Below are positions 35,678 to 43,302 of a stretch of 64,000 nucleotides of DNA, one piece after another. The stretch comes from JACCTU01 sp963737405 (GTDB taxonomy: Bacteria > Actinomycetota > Thermoleophilia > Gaiellales > Gaiellaceae), in contig CAVTSL010000013.1 in NCBI GenBank assembly GCA_963737405.1, forward strand, positions 81,640 through 145,639, given 5' to 3'. The notes beneath the pieces are model-generated. The model ran no database searches. It was not told where the DNA came from and saw only the letters and a list, made by a program, of their open reading frames with translations. Every line of letters starts with the position of its first letter. Position 1 is the first letter of the stretch. The translations under genes were made by a program, and so were the position numbers.

Positions 35678-36539
35678 CGCCGCGGGCTCGCGGCTCGACC
35701 GCTTCCTCGCCTCCCTCGACGAGGTCGGTTCGCGCGCCGACGCCGAACGACTTCTGAGCGCGAAGGCGGTATCGGTCGACGGCGAGCGCCGCGCGAAGAG
35801 CTATCGCGTGCAGCCCGGCGAGGAGGTCGCGTTCGAGTTGCCGGAGCGCGCGGCACCGGCGGAGCAACCGCCCGCGGACCTCCGCATCGCGTACGAGGAC
35901 GACCATCTCCTCGTCGTCGACAAGCCTGCCGGCGTCGTCGTGCACCCCGGCGCGGGCCACACGGGCGGCACGCTCGCGCAGGCGCTCGTCGAGCACGGGG
36001 CGGCCGGCGGCGAGGAGGATCGCCCCGGGATCGTCCACCGTCTCGACCGCGACACGTCGGGCCTCCTCGTCGTCGCGCGCTCGGAGGAGGCGCACGAACG
36101 CCTCCAGCAGCTCGTCCGCGACCGCGCGGTCGAGCGCGAGTACGTCGCGCTGGTTCGCGGCAAGCCGCGGTCGCGCGCCGGGCGGATCGAGGCGCCGATC
36201 GGCCGAGACCGCCGCGACCCGACGCGTCAGTCGCTCGACACGGACGCACCGCGCGAGGCCGTCACGCACTTCGAGCTCGAGCAGCTGCTTCCGCGACACG
36301 CGCTCCTCCTCGTCCGCCTCGAAACCGGACGCATGCACCAGATCCGGGTCCACCTCGCGGCGATCGGCCTCCCCGTCGCAGGCGACCCGACCTACGGCGT
36401 CGGCGGCGACCTCGGTCTCGACCGGCAGTTCCTCCACGCGGCGCGGCTCGCGTTCGTGCATCCGTTCACGGATGAGAGCGTCGACGTCCGCTCGCCGCTC
36501 CCCGACGACCTCCAACGAGCGCTCGCGCAGGCGAGCTAG
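35655..36539 (+). CDS. RluD-type 23S rRNA pseudouridine synthase
   Basis: About 294 residues. N-terminal S4 domain (SRLDRFLASLDEVGSRADAERLLSAKAVSVDG), then the catalytic module: LLVVDKPAGVVVHPG, GIVHRLDRDTSGLLVVARS with the catalytic Asp, EREYVALVRG, ETGRMHQIRVHLAAIGLPVAGDPTYG and FLHAARLAFVHP. It follows lspA as in most Gram-positives. The conserved part begins right after or inside the lspA end with no ATG/GTG/TTG in frame (first codons read ATC GTT CGC ATC), so a rare start or a small sequence error is likely. Confidence 0.9.
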   Translation, partial: VRILVPADAAGSRLDRFLASLDEVGSRADAERLLSAKAVSVDGERRAKSYRVQPGEEVAFELPERAAPAEQPPADLRIAYEDDHLLVVDKPAGVVVHPGAGHTGGTLAQALVEHGAAGGEEDRPGIVHRLDRDTSGLLVVARSEEAHERLQQLVRDRAVEREYVALVRGKPRSRAGRIEAPIGRDRRDPTRQSLDTDAPREAVTHFELEQLLPRHALLLVRLETGRMHQIRVHLAAIGLPVAGDPTYGVGGDLGLDRQFLHAARLAFVHPFTDESVDVRSPLPDDLQRALAQAS

Positions 36540-37471
36540 TCCACGAGCTTCGCGCGCTTCGCCTCGTACAGCCGCTCGTCGGCGAGCCTGAACAACGCGT
36601 CCGCCGCGACCGCGTCCTGCGGATACGACGCGAGCCCGGCGCTCACGGAGAACCCCTCCGGCAAGCGCCCGCCGGCCGCCTCCTCGTCGATCAGGTCGTG
36701 CAAGCGCGCGAGGAACCGCCCGCCCGTCTCGATGTCGCTCTCGATCAGGCACACGGCGAACTCGTCACCGCCGAGGCGACCGGCGACGTCCGAAGCGCGG
36801 AGCGAATCGGTGAGGATCGACGCGACGCGTCTCAGCACCCGGTCGCCCTCGAGGTGTCCGAGCGTGTCGTTGATCTGCTTGAACTCGTCGACGTCGACGT
36901 AGACGAGCGTCAGCCCGCGCTCGTAGCGGCGTGCGCGGAAGAGCTCCTCGTCGACCGCCGCTCCGAAGGCAGCGTGGTTCAGCAGGCCGGTCAGAGCGTC
37001 GCGGCGTGCGAGGTCGGCGAGCTCCGCGGTCGCACGATCGAAGTACGCGACGACGCACTCGGCGACGAGCACGTCGAGGCTGTCGTTCAACCGCCGCTCC
37101 GCCTCGAGCACCTCCTGGCCGGTCAGCTCCGACGCCCGCTTGGAGACGAACCGCCAGAGCACGCGGCGCAGGATGAGCAGCTCGGTCACGATCTCGCGCG
37201 GCGCGAACCCGAGCGCCTCTCGCTCGCGCGCGTGATCGCGGACGAGCGCGGCGAGCGGCCCTCCGCGGCGCAGACGCGCCGGCTGCGGCTCGGCGAGCTC
37301 GCGCGACAGCTCGACGATGAACGTCGGCACGTCGCCGACCTGGCCGACCTGGCCCAGGCGCTGGAGCGACGGAACCGCATCGTCCCGGAGCCCCTCGTCG
37401 ACGACCTCGAGCGCGAGCTCCCAGGACGACTCGCGGATCTCGTCCGCCAGACCGCTGAGCGTGGTCGCCAC
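36536..37471 (-). CDS. GGDEF diguanylate cyclase with N-terminal helical sensor
   Basis: 311 residues. C-terminal GGDEF domain: RRDALTGLLNHAAFGAAVDEELFRA, YVDVDEFKQINDTLGHLEGD and the active site RLGGDEFAVC, all intact; no R-x-x-D inhibitory site is evident. N-terminal 150 residues are helical (RRGGPLAALVRDHAREREALGFAPREIVTELLILRRVLW), resembling RsbR-type sensor helices. No TM segment: soluble. It makes c-di-GMP; no EAL or PilZ partner is in the window. The stop overlaps rluD tail to tail; GTG start has TATCCT 6 bases ahead. Confidence 0.9.
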   Translation of the reverse strand: MATTLSGLADEIRESSWELALEVVDEGLRDDAVPSLQRLGQVGQVGDVPTFIVELSRELAEPQPARLRRGGPLAALVRDHAREREALGFAPREIVTELLILRRVLWRFVSKRASELTGQEVLEAERRLNDSLDVLVAECVVAYFDRATAELADLARRDALTGLLNHAAFGAAVDEELFRARRYERGLTLVYVDVDEFKQINDTLGHLEGDRVLRRVASILTDSLRASDVAGRLGGDEFAVCLIESDIETGGRFLARLHDLIDEEAAGGRLPEGFSVSAGLASYPQDAVAADALFRLADERLYEAKRAKLVD

Positions 37472-37477
37472 CTTCGC

Positions 37478-37483
37478 AGGATA
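37478..37483 (-). promoter_or_regulatory. -10 box TATCCT of the GGDEF gene (leaderless)
   Basis: On the minus strand TATCCT, GCGAAG, then the GTG at 37471. Confidence 0.45.
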
Positions 37484-37507
37484 AGCGGGATTCCGCCTGA
37501 TCCCCGC

Positions 37508-37513
37508 TAGAAT
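37508..37513 (+). promoter_or_regulatory. Probable -10 box TAGAAT of the rpsB operon
   Basis: TAGAAT lies about 124 bases before the rpsB ATG; no clear -35 was found at 16-18 bases. It would give a leader of about 115 bases, the only long leader in this block. Confidence 0.45.
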
Positions 37514-37558
37514 GGCCGCTCCACCCTTCGACCCGGCGGGGCGACTCGGGTGGCGGTG

Positions 37559-37579
37559 CCGGGATTGGACGGATCCCGG
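37559..37579 (+). other. Hairpin in the rpsB leader
   Basis: CCGGGAT pairs perfectly with ATCCCGG around a 7-base loop in the untranslated leader of rpsB. Ribosomal protein S2 leaders regulate rpsB-tsf in several phyla; whether this is such an element is inference. Confidence 0.4.
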
Positions 37580-37636
37580 TTCCAGCCGAGCCCGCCGGCT
37601 GCACCGACAACGAACCGAAAGAGAGGCTACGCCACC

Positions 37637-38473
37637 ATGTCCGTCGTCAGCATGCGAGAACTCCTGGAGGCCGGCGTGCACTTCGGCCACCAGACGAGAC
37701 GCTGGAACCCCAAGATGCGCCGCTTCATCTTCACGGAGCGCGGCGGCATCTACATCATCGACCTCCAGCAGACGCAGGAGCTGCTCGAGGAAGCCCACGA
37801 CTTCGCGAAGAACGTCGCGTCGCGGAACGGCACCGTGCTCTTCGTCGGAACGAAGAAGCAGGCGCAGGACGCCGTCGAGAACCACGCGAAGCGCGTCGGC
37901 ATGCCGTACGTGAACCACCGCTGGCTCGGCGGGCTGCTCACGAACTGGCGCACGATCCACACCCGGATCGAGCGCCTGCACGAGCTTCGACGCCTCAACG
38001 AAGAGGGCCAGCTCGAGCTGCTTCCGCCGAAGGAGCGGATCGAGCTCCTCGGCGAGCTCGAGAAGCTCGACGCGAACCTCGGCGGCGTCGCCGACATGAA
38101 GCGCCAGCCGGACGCGATCTTCATCCTCGACCTCCGCAAGGAGCAGCTCGCCGTGAACGAGGCGCGCCGCCTGAACATCCCGGTGATCGCGCTCGTCGAC
38201 ACGAACTGCGATCCCGACGAGGCCGACTACGTCATCCCGGGCAACGACGACGCGATCCGCTCGTGCGAGCTCGTGACGCGCGCGATCGCGGAAGGCATCG
38301 CGGCGGGCAAGACCGGCGTCACCGAGCAGGAGCTCGCAAGCCGGCCGCAGCCGGCCGAGGCGCCTGCGGATGAGGAGACGGCTCCGGAGGCAGCGGCGGA
38401 GGAGACGACTCCGGAGGCAGCGGCGGAGGAGACGCCGAGCGAGGAGCAGGTGCCGACCGAGGTGACGACGTGA
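37637..38473 (+). CDS. rpsB: 30S ribosomal protein S2 with acidic repeat tail
   Basis: 278 residues. MRELLEAGVHFGHQTRRWNPKM, YIIDLQQTQELLEEA, FVGTKKQAQDAV, YVNHRWLGGLLTNWRTI, PDAIFILDLRKE and PVIALVDTNCDPDEADYVIPGNDDA are canonical S2. After residue 233 comes an extra acidic tail built from the repeat EETTPEAAAE (24-base direct repeats at about 38380-38440). Such tails are common in actinobacterial S2 and not essential to the fold. First gene of the tsf-pyrH-frr-uppS-cdsA run. Confidence 0.97.
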   Translation: MSVVSMRELLEAGVHFGHQTRRWNPKMRRFIFTERGGIYIIDLQQTQELLEEAHDFAKNVASRNGTVLFVGTKKQAQDAVENHAKRVGMPYVNHRWLGGLLTNWRTIHTRIERLHELRRLNEEGQLELLPPKERIELLGELEKLDANLGGVADMKRQPDAIFILDLRKEQLAVNEARRLNIPVIALVDTNCDPDEADYVIPGNDDAIRSCELVTRAIAEGIAAGKTGVTEQELASRPQPAEAPADEETAPEAAAEETTPEAAAEETPSEEQVPTEVTT

Positions 38474-39273
38474 CGGCGATCGCGGCCACCCTCGTCAAGG
38501 AGCTCCGCGAGATGACCGGCGCCGGGATCATGGACGCGAAGCGCGCGCTGCAGGACACCGGCGGCGACGTCGAGGCGGCGAAGCGCCTGCTCCGCGAGAA
38601 AGGCATGGCGTCCGCCGACAAGCGCGCCGGCCGCGCGACGACCGAGGGCAAGGTCGGCTACCGCGTCCAGAGCGACGGCAGCCGCGGCACGATCGTCGGC
38701 GTCGGCTGCGAGACGGAGCCCGTCTCGAACAACGACGAGTTCCTCTCGTTCGCGAAGAAGGTCCTCGAGCTCGTCGACGACCAGGGCGTCGGCGCCGAGG
38801 AGCAGCTCGAGGACGAGCGGAAGGAGCTCTCGGCGAAGCTCGGCGAGAACATCCAGGTCGTCTCGCCGGCGCGCTTCGAGCGCGTCGACACCGGGACGAT
38901 CGACGGTTATGCACACCCGCCCGCGAACAAGCTCGGCGTGCTCGTCCAGCTGCGCGGCGGTTCCGACGACCTCGCTCGCAAGATCGCGATGCACATCGCG
39001 GCGTCGTCGCCGAGCTACGTCACGCGGGAGGACGTCCCGGAGGAGCTCGTTTCGACCGAGCGCGACATCTACCTCAGCTCCGACGAGGTGCAGTCGAAGC
39101 CGGAGCAGGCGCGTGAGAAGATCGTCGAAGGGATGATCAACAAGCGCTTCTTCGCGGCGCAGGTGCTCGCCGAGCAGCCCTGGATCCACGACACGGGCAA
39201 GACGGTCGGCCAGGCGCTCGCGGAGGAGAACGCCGAGGTCGTCGAGTTCGAGCGGATCTCGCTGGCGGGGTGA
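38470..39273 (+). CDS. tsf: Translation elongation factor Ts
   Basis: 267 residues. AATLVKELREMTGAGIMDAKRAL (UBA domain with the T-G-A-G-x-M-D-x-K motif), then VGVGCETEPVSNNDEFLSFAKK, KIAMHIAASSPSYV and KIVEGMINKRFF. Nucleotide exchange factor for EF-Tu. GTG start overlaps the rpsB stop by four bases. Confidence 0.97.
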   Translation: MTAIAATLVKELREMTGAGIMDAKRALQDTGGDVEAAKRLLREKGMASADKRAGRATTEGKVGYRVQSDGSRGTIVGVGCETEPVSNNDEFLSFAKKVLELVDDQGVGAEEQLEDERKELSAKLGENIQVVSPARFERVDTGTIDGYAHPPANKLGVLVQLRGGSDDLARKIAMHIAASSPSYVTREDVPEELVSTERDIYLSSDEVQSKPEQAREKIVEGMINKRFFAAQVLAEQPWIHDTGKTVGQALAEENAEVVEFERISLAG

Positions 39274-40043
39274 CCACCCAGCCGCAGGAATCGCCGGCGG
39301 CCGCACCTGCGGCCGCCGCGCCGTTCCGGCGCGTGCTGCTGAAGCTGTCGGGCGAGTCGTTGATGGGGCCGCTCGAGTTCGGCGTCGACGCGCAGACCGT
39401 CGACACGATCGCGCGGGAGATCGTCGGCGTCGTCCGGGACAGCGGCGTCGAGCTCGCGATCGTCGTCGGCGCGGGCAACCTGTACCGCGGCATCGACGGC
39501 GCCGCCCAGGGCATGGAGCGCGCGACGGCCGACTACATCGGGATGCTCGCGACCGTCATGAACGCGCTGACGCTGCAGGACGCGCTCGAGCGCGCCGGCG
39601 CCGAGACGCGCGTGCTCTCGGCGATGGACGTCGCCGAGGTCGCGGAGCCGTACATCCGCCGGCGTGCGATCCGGCACCTCGAGAAGCGGCGCGTCGTCAT
39701 CTTCGCGGCAGGCACCGGCAACCCGTTCTTCACGACCGACACCGCGGCCGCCCTGCGCGCGCTCGAGATCGGCGCGGAGGCGATCCTGATGTCGAAGCAC
39801 GGCGCGGGCGGCGTCTACACCGCCGACCCGAACGAGGATCCCGACGCAGAGTTCATCCCGGAGCTGCGCCATCTCGAGGCGATCGAGCGCGGCCTCAAGG
39901 TGATGGACACGACCGCACTCTCGCTCTGCATGGACAACCATCTGCCGATCTACGTCTTCGGCAGCACCGAGGGGAACCTGCGCCGCGTCGTCGCGGGCGA
40001 GCGCGTGGGGACGATCATCTCGACCGGGAAGGAGGCAGGGTGA
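39270..40043 (+). CDS. pyrH: UMP kinase
   Basis: 257 residues with an Ala-rich N-terminal extension before FRRVLLKLSGESLMG. IVVGAGNLYRGID, ADYIGMLATVMNALTLQDALE, VVIFAAGTGNPFFTTDTAAALRA, LMSKHGAGGVYTADPNEDP and VMDTTALSLCMDNHLPIYVF are the bacterial UMPK motifs (amino acid kinase fold). Makes UDP from UMP; hexameric and regulated by UTP/GTP in the family. Coupled to tsf and frr by 4-base overlaps. Confidence 0.97.
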   Translation: MTTQPQESPAAAPAAAAPFRRVLLKLSGESLMGPLEFGVDAQTVDTIAREIVGVVRDSGVELAIVVGAGNLYRGIDGAAQGMERATADYIGMLATVMNALTLQDALERAGAETRVLSAMDVAEVAEPYIRRRAIRHLEKRRVVIFAAGTGNPFFTTDTAAALRALEIGAEAILMSKHGAGGVYTADPNEDPDAEFIPELRHLEAIERGLKVMDTTALSLCMDNHLPIYVFGSTEGNLRRVVAGERVGTIISTGKEAG

Positions 40044-40600
40044 CAGTCGACGAGCTGATGCAGGACGGAGTCCGCCGGATGGACCAGGCGGTGGAGCACA
40101 CGCGCACGGAGTTCAACACCGTCCGCACCGGCCGCGCATCGGCGGCGCTGCTCGACCGGATCGCGATCGACTACTACGGGCAGGAGACGCCGCTCAAGCA
40201 GCTCGCGACGATCAACGTCCCCGAGCCGCGCATGCTGACGATCCAGCCGTTCGACCCGGGCTCGATGCGCCAGATCGAGAAGGCGATCCAGGAGTCCGAC
40301 CTCGGCCTGACGCCGTCGAACGACGGCAAGCTGATCCGCCTCCCGATCCCGCAGTTGACCGAGGAGCGGCGGAAGGAGCTCGTCAAGGTCGTGCGGCACC
40401 TCGCGGAGGAGGGTCGGGTCGCGGTGCGAAACGTCCGGCGTGACGTCATGCACCACCTGAAGGAGAAGGTCAACAACGGTGAGCTGGGCGCCGACGAGGA
40501 GCATCGCGGCGAAGAGCGGCTGCAGAAGCTCACCGACGAGCACGTCAAGACGATCGACGAGGCTCTGAAGCACAAAGAAGCCGAGATCCTCGAGGTCTGA
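40040..40600 (+). CDS. frr: Ribosome recycling factor
   Basis: 186 residues, standard length. FNTVRTGRASAALLDRIAIDYYGQETPLKQLATINVPEPRML, IQPFDPGSMRQIEKAIQESDLGLTPSNDG and IRLPIPQLTEERRKELVKVV are fully conserved. With EF-G it splits post-termination ribosomes. Its TGA overlaps the uppS ATG by one base. Confidence 0.98.
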   Translation: MTVDELMQDGVRRMDQAVEHTRTEFNTVRTGRASAALLDRIAIDYYGQETPLKQLATINVPEPRMLTIQPFDPGSMRQIEKAIQESDLGLTPSNDGKLIRLPIPQLTEERRKELVKVVRHLAEEGRVAVRNVRRDVMHHLKEKVNNGELGADEEHRGEERLQKLTDEHVKTIDEALKHKEAEILEV

Positions 40601-41295
40601 TGGCCGCAACCGAGCTCGCCAGGGCCGTCGCGATCATCATGGACGGCAACGGCCGCTGGGCCGAGCAGCGCGGGCTTCCGGTCGCCGAGGGCCATCGCGC
40701 CGGCACACGTGCGCTGCGGCGGACGGTCGAGGCCGCGATCGACCTCGGCGTCGAGTCCCTCGCCGTCTACGCGTTCTCGACGGAGAACTGGACGCGCCCT
40801 ATCGACGAGGTCACCGACCTGATGGAGATCTTCGGCGACACGATCGAGCGGGAGCTGCCCGACCTCGCGAAGGAAGGGGTCCGCGTGCGGTTCGTCGGCC
40901 GCCGGGACCGCGCACCTGAGAGTCTCCTCCGCCAGATGGAGGCGCTCGAGGCGGAGACGGCGGTGAACGACCGGCTGCGGCTCTGGATCTGCTTCGACTA
41001 CGGCGGCCGGGCCGAGCTCGTCGAGGCGGCTCGGCGGATCGCCGCGAGCGGCGTCGAACCGGCGGCGGTCGACGAGGAGCTCGTGGCGGCGAACCTCTCG
41101 GAGCCCGAGATGCCCGATCCCGATCTCCTGATCCGCACCTCGGGGGAGCTCCGGATCTCGAACTTCCTCCTCTGGCAGCTCGCGTACTCCGAGCTCGCGT
41201 TCACCGAAACGCTCTGGCCGGACTTCGGCGTCGACGACCTCCGCTCGGCGCTCGAGACGTTCACGGGGCGCCGCCGCCGGTTCGGCGGCCGATGA
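40600..41295 (+). CDS. uppS: Isoprenyl (undecaprenyl) diphosphate synthase
   Basis: 231 residues, cis-prenyltransferase. VAIIMDGNGRWAEQRGLPVAEGHRAG (Asp of D-G-N-G-R-W), YAFSTENWTRP, RIRFVG-like VRVRFVGRRDRAPE, and late PDLLIRTSGELRISNFLLWQLAYSELAF. Makes the lipid carrier for peptidoglycan. Exact chain length not predictable. It sits in the same run as cdsA and dxr. Confidence 0.95.
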   Translation: MAATELARAVAIIMDGNGRWAEQRGLPVAEGHRAGTRALRRTVEAAIDLGVESLAVYAFSTENWTRPIDEVTDLMEIFGDTIERELPDLAKEGVRVRFVGRRDRAPESLLRQMEALEAETAVNDRLRLWICFDYGGRAELVEAARRIAASGVEPAAVDEELVAANLSEPEMPDPDLLIRTSGELRISNFLLWQLAYSELAFTETLWPDFGVDDLRSALETFTGRRRRFGGR

Positions 41296-41404
41296 GCTCG
41301 CTCGTGCTCCTGGGGCGTCGGTCGCGGTTCGCGGCCGGAGGGGACAGTGCTCTGCACGGCCCCGGAGAGCTGCGGAACGCGAGCGGCGCCAGGCTGCGGC
41401 GGAG

Positions 41405-41425
41405 CCGCCCGGCTCTGCCGGGCGG
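41405..41425. terminator. Hairpin between uppS and cdsA
   Basis: CCGCCCGGC pairs perfectly with GCCGGGCGG around TCT; no U tract follows. The 151 bases between uppS and cdsA hold nothing else recognised. It may be a pause or partial terminator, or an RNA-processing site. Confidence 0.4.
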
Positions 41426-41446
41426 GAACCGGAGCCGGCCAGGGGC

Positions 41447-42250
41447 ATGAGAGATCTCGCCGGGCGCATCGTCGTCGCTGTGCCGCTCCTGGTCGCGGTG
41501 CTGGCCGCTGCGTACTTCGACGGCTGGTGGCTCTTCGGCGTCGGGGCGATCGCGGCGATCCTCGGGCTCCACGAGCTCTACACGACGATCCGGCCGCTCC
41601 GGCCGCTCGTCCTCGCGGGCTTCGCGGGGGTCATCGCGGGTCTCGTCGGCGCAGAGCTCGGCGGGCCGGAGTGGCTGCTCGCCGGCCTGCTCTCGACGTT
41701 CGTGTTCGCGTTCGGGCTGTACGGAGTCGCGGAGACGCGGCAGTCGGGGACGGTGACGATCGCGTCGACGATCATGGGTGCGTTCTGGATCGGCGCGGGG
41801 ATCGCCCACCTGATCCTGCTCCGCGACATCGGCGACGAGTACCTCGGCCGCCTGGCGATCTTCACGGTGCTGCTGGCGGTCTGGGCGGGCGACACGGCCG
41901 CGTACTTCGCCGGCCGGCTCTTCGGCCGCCACAAGCTCGCCGCGATCATGTCGCCCGGCAAGACGTGGGAGGGCTTCGTCGTGGGGTTCGCGGCCTCGGT
42001 GCTCGTCGTCTTCTTCGCGCTCTACCAGGATCGCGACCGGTTCCTCGAGATCTGGGAGATGCTCGTGCTCGGCGCCGTGATCGCCGTCGCCGGCACGATC
42101 GGCGACCTCTTCGAGTCGGCGGTCAAGCGCGACATGCAGGTGAAGGACAGCGGGCGGCTGCTCGGCGGCCACGGCGGGGTGCTCGACCGGATCGACTCGC
42201 TCCTGTTCGCCTCGGTCGCCGGGTACTACACCATCGTCGCCCTACACTGA
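41447..42250 (+). CDS. cdsA: Phosphatidate cytidylyltransferase
   Basis: 267 residues, polytopic membrane protein. The signature SPGKTWEGFVVGF followed by AGTIGDLFESAVKRDMQVKDSGRLLGGHGGVLDRIDSLLFASVAGYY (catalytic K-R-x-x-x-x-K-D and G-H-G-G-x-x-D-R-x-D) is complete. Makes CDP-diacylglycerol for phospholipids. Its stop overlaps the -10 box of dxr. Confidence 0.96.
   Translation: MRDLAGRIVVAVPLLVAVLAAAYFDGWWLFGVGAIAAILGLHELYTTIRPLRPLVLAGFAGVIAGLVGAELGGPEWLLAGLLSTFVFAFGLYGVAETRQSGTVTIASTIMGAFWIGAGIAHLILLRDIGDEYLGRLAIFTVLLAVWAGDTAAYFAGRLFGRHKLAAIMSPGKTWEGFVVGFAASVLVVFFALYQDRDRFLEIWEMLVLGAVIAVAGTIGDLFESAVKRDMQVKDSGRLLGGHGGVLDRIDSLLFASVAGYYTIVALH
42243..42248 (+). promoter_or_regulatory. -10 box TACACT of dxr (leaderless, inside cdsA end)
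   Basis: TACACT runs into the cdsA TGA; 7 bases on is the dxr ATG. It would give dxr its own promoter within the operon. Confidence 0.45.
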
Positions 42251-42255
42251 GGCCG

Positions 42256-43302
42256 ATGAAGCGCGTCGCCCTGCTGGGTGCCACCGGGTCGATCGGGCGA
42301 CAGGCGATCGAGATCGTGGAGGCCAATCCCGAGCTCGAGCTCGTGGCCGCCGCCTCGGGCTCGCAGCCAATCGACGGCCTGGCGCCGCTGACGCAGGTCG
42401 GCGGCGACCTGACCGAGCTGCTCGAGCGCGCCGATCCCGACGTCGTGCTGAACGCAGTCGTCGGGTTCGCCGGCTTGCCGGCGACGCTCTGGGCGCTCGA
42501 GCGCGGCGTCACGCTCGCGCTCGCGAACAAGGAGAGCCTCGTCGCGGCAGGCGAGCTCGCCCTTTCGGCGCGCGAGCGTGGGGGAGGCCTGCTGCTCCCG
42601 GTCGACAGCGAGCACTCCGCGCTCTTCCAGTGCATCGAGGGCCGCCGCGCTGAGGAGCTGGACTCGCTCGTCCTCACCGCATCGGGCGGCCCGTTCCGCG
42701 GCAGGACGAGGGACGAGCTGGCCGAAGTCACACCGGACGAGGCGCTCGAACATCCAACTTGGCGGATGGGCCGAAAGATCACTGTGGACTCCGCAACGCT
42801 CGCGAACAAGGGGCTCGAGCTGATCGAAGCGCACTTCCTCTTCGGACTCCCGTACGAGAGGATCGACGTCGTCATCCACCCGACCTCCGTCGTCCACGGC
42901 CTCGCCCGCTTCCGGGACGGGGCGTCGCTTGCTCACCTCGGCAACCCCGACATGCGGGTGCCGATCTCGTACGCGCTGACGTATCCGGAGCGCGCGGCGA
43001 CGCCGGTGCCGCAGCTCGACCTCGTCGGCACGACGCTCGAGTTCGAGGCGCCCGATCTGGAGACGTTCCCGCTCCTTCGGCTCGCGCGACAGGCAGGCGA
43101 GTCCGGCGGCACGTATCCGTGCGTCTACAACGCCGCGAACGAGGTGGCCGTGCAGGCGTTCCTCGACGGCCGCCTCTCGTTCCTCGGGATCGCCGACGCC
43201 GTCGACGAGGCGCTCACGGCTGCGGACGGCGCACCGGCCCGCGACCTCGACGAGCTGACCGAAGCCGACACGGCGGCGAGACGGGTGGTGGCGCGCGTAT
43301 GA
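42256..43302 (+). CDS. dxr: 1-deoxy-D-xylulose 5-phosphate reductoisomerase, short N-terminal domain
   Basis: 348 residues, about 40 fewer than usual. VALLGATGSIGRQAIEIVEANPEL is the NADPH loop; ALANKESLVAAGEL, LLPVDSEHSALFQCIEGR, LTASGGPFRGRTRDEL, PTWRMGRKITVDSATLANKGLELIEAHFLF and HPTSVVHGLARFRDGASLAHLGNPDMRVPISYAL are all present. The missing residues lie between SGSQPIDGLAPL and GGDLTELLERADPDVVLNAVVGFAGL, inside the Rossmann domain. Second step of the MEP isoprenoid pathway; ispG follows 2 kb downstream. Confidence 0.95.
   Translation: MKRVALLGATGSIGRQAIEIVEANPELELVAAASGSQPIDGLAPLTQVGGDLTELLERADPDVVLNAVVGFAGLPATLWALERGVTLALANKESLVAAGELALSARERGGGLLLPVDSEHSALFQCIEGRRAEELDSLVLTASGGPFRGRTRDELAEVTPDEALEHPTWRMGRKITVDSATLANKGLELIEAHFLFGLPYERIDVVIHPTSVVHGLARFRDGASLAHLGNPDMRVPISYALTYPERAATPVPQLDLVGTTLEFEAPDLETFPLLRLARQAGESGGTYPCVYNAANEVAVQAFLDGRLSFLGIADAVDEALTAADGAPARDLDELTEADTAARRVVARV

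Noticed and set aside
38380..38440. 24-base direct repeats as a mobile or regulatory repeat
   Set aside because: They lie in frame in the acidic tail of ribosomal protein S2 and encode EETTPEAAAE-type repeats.
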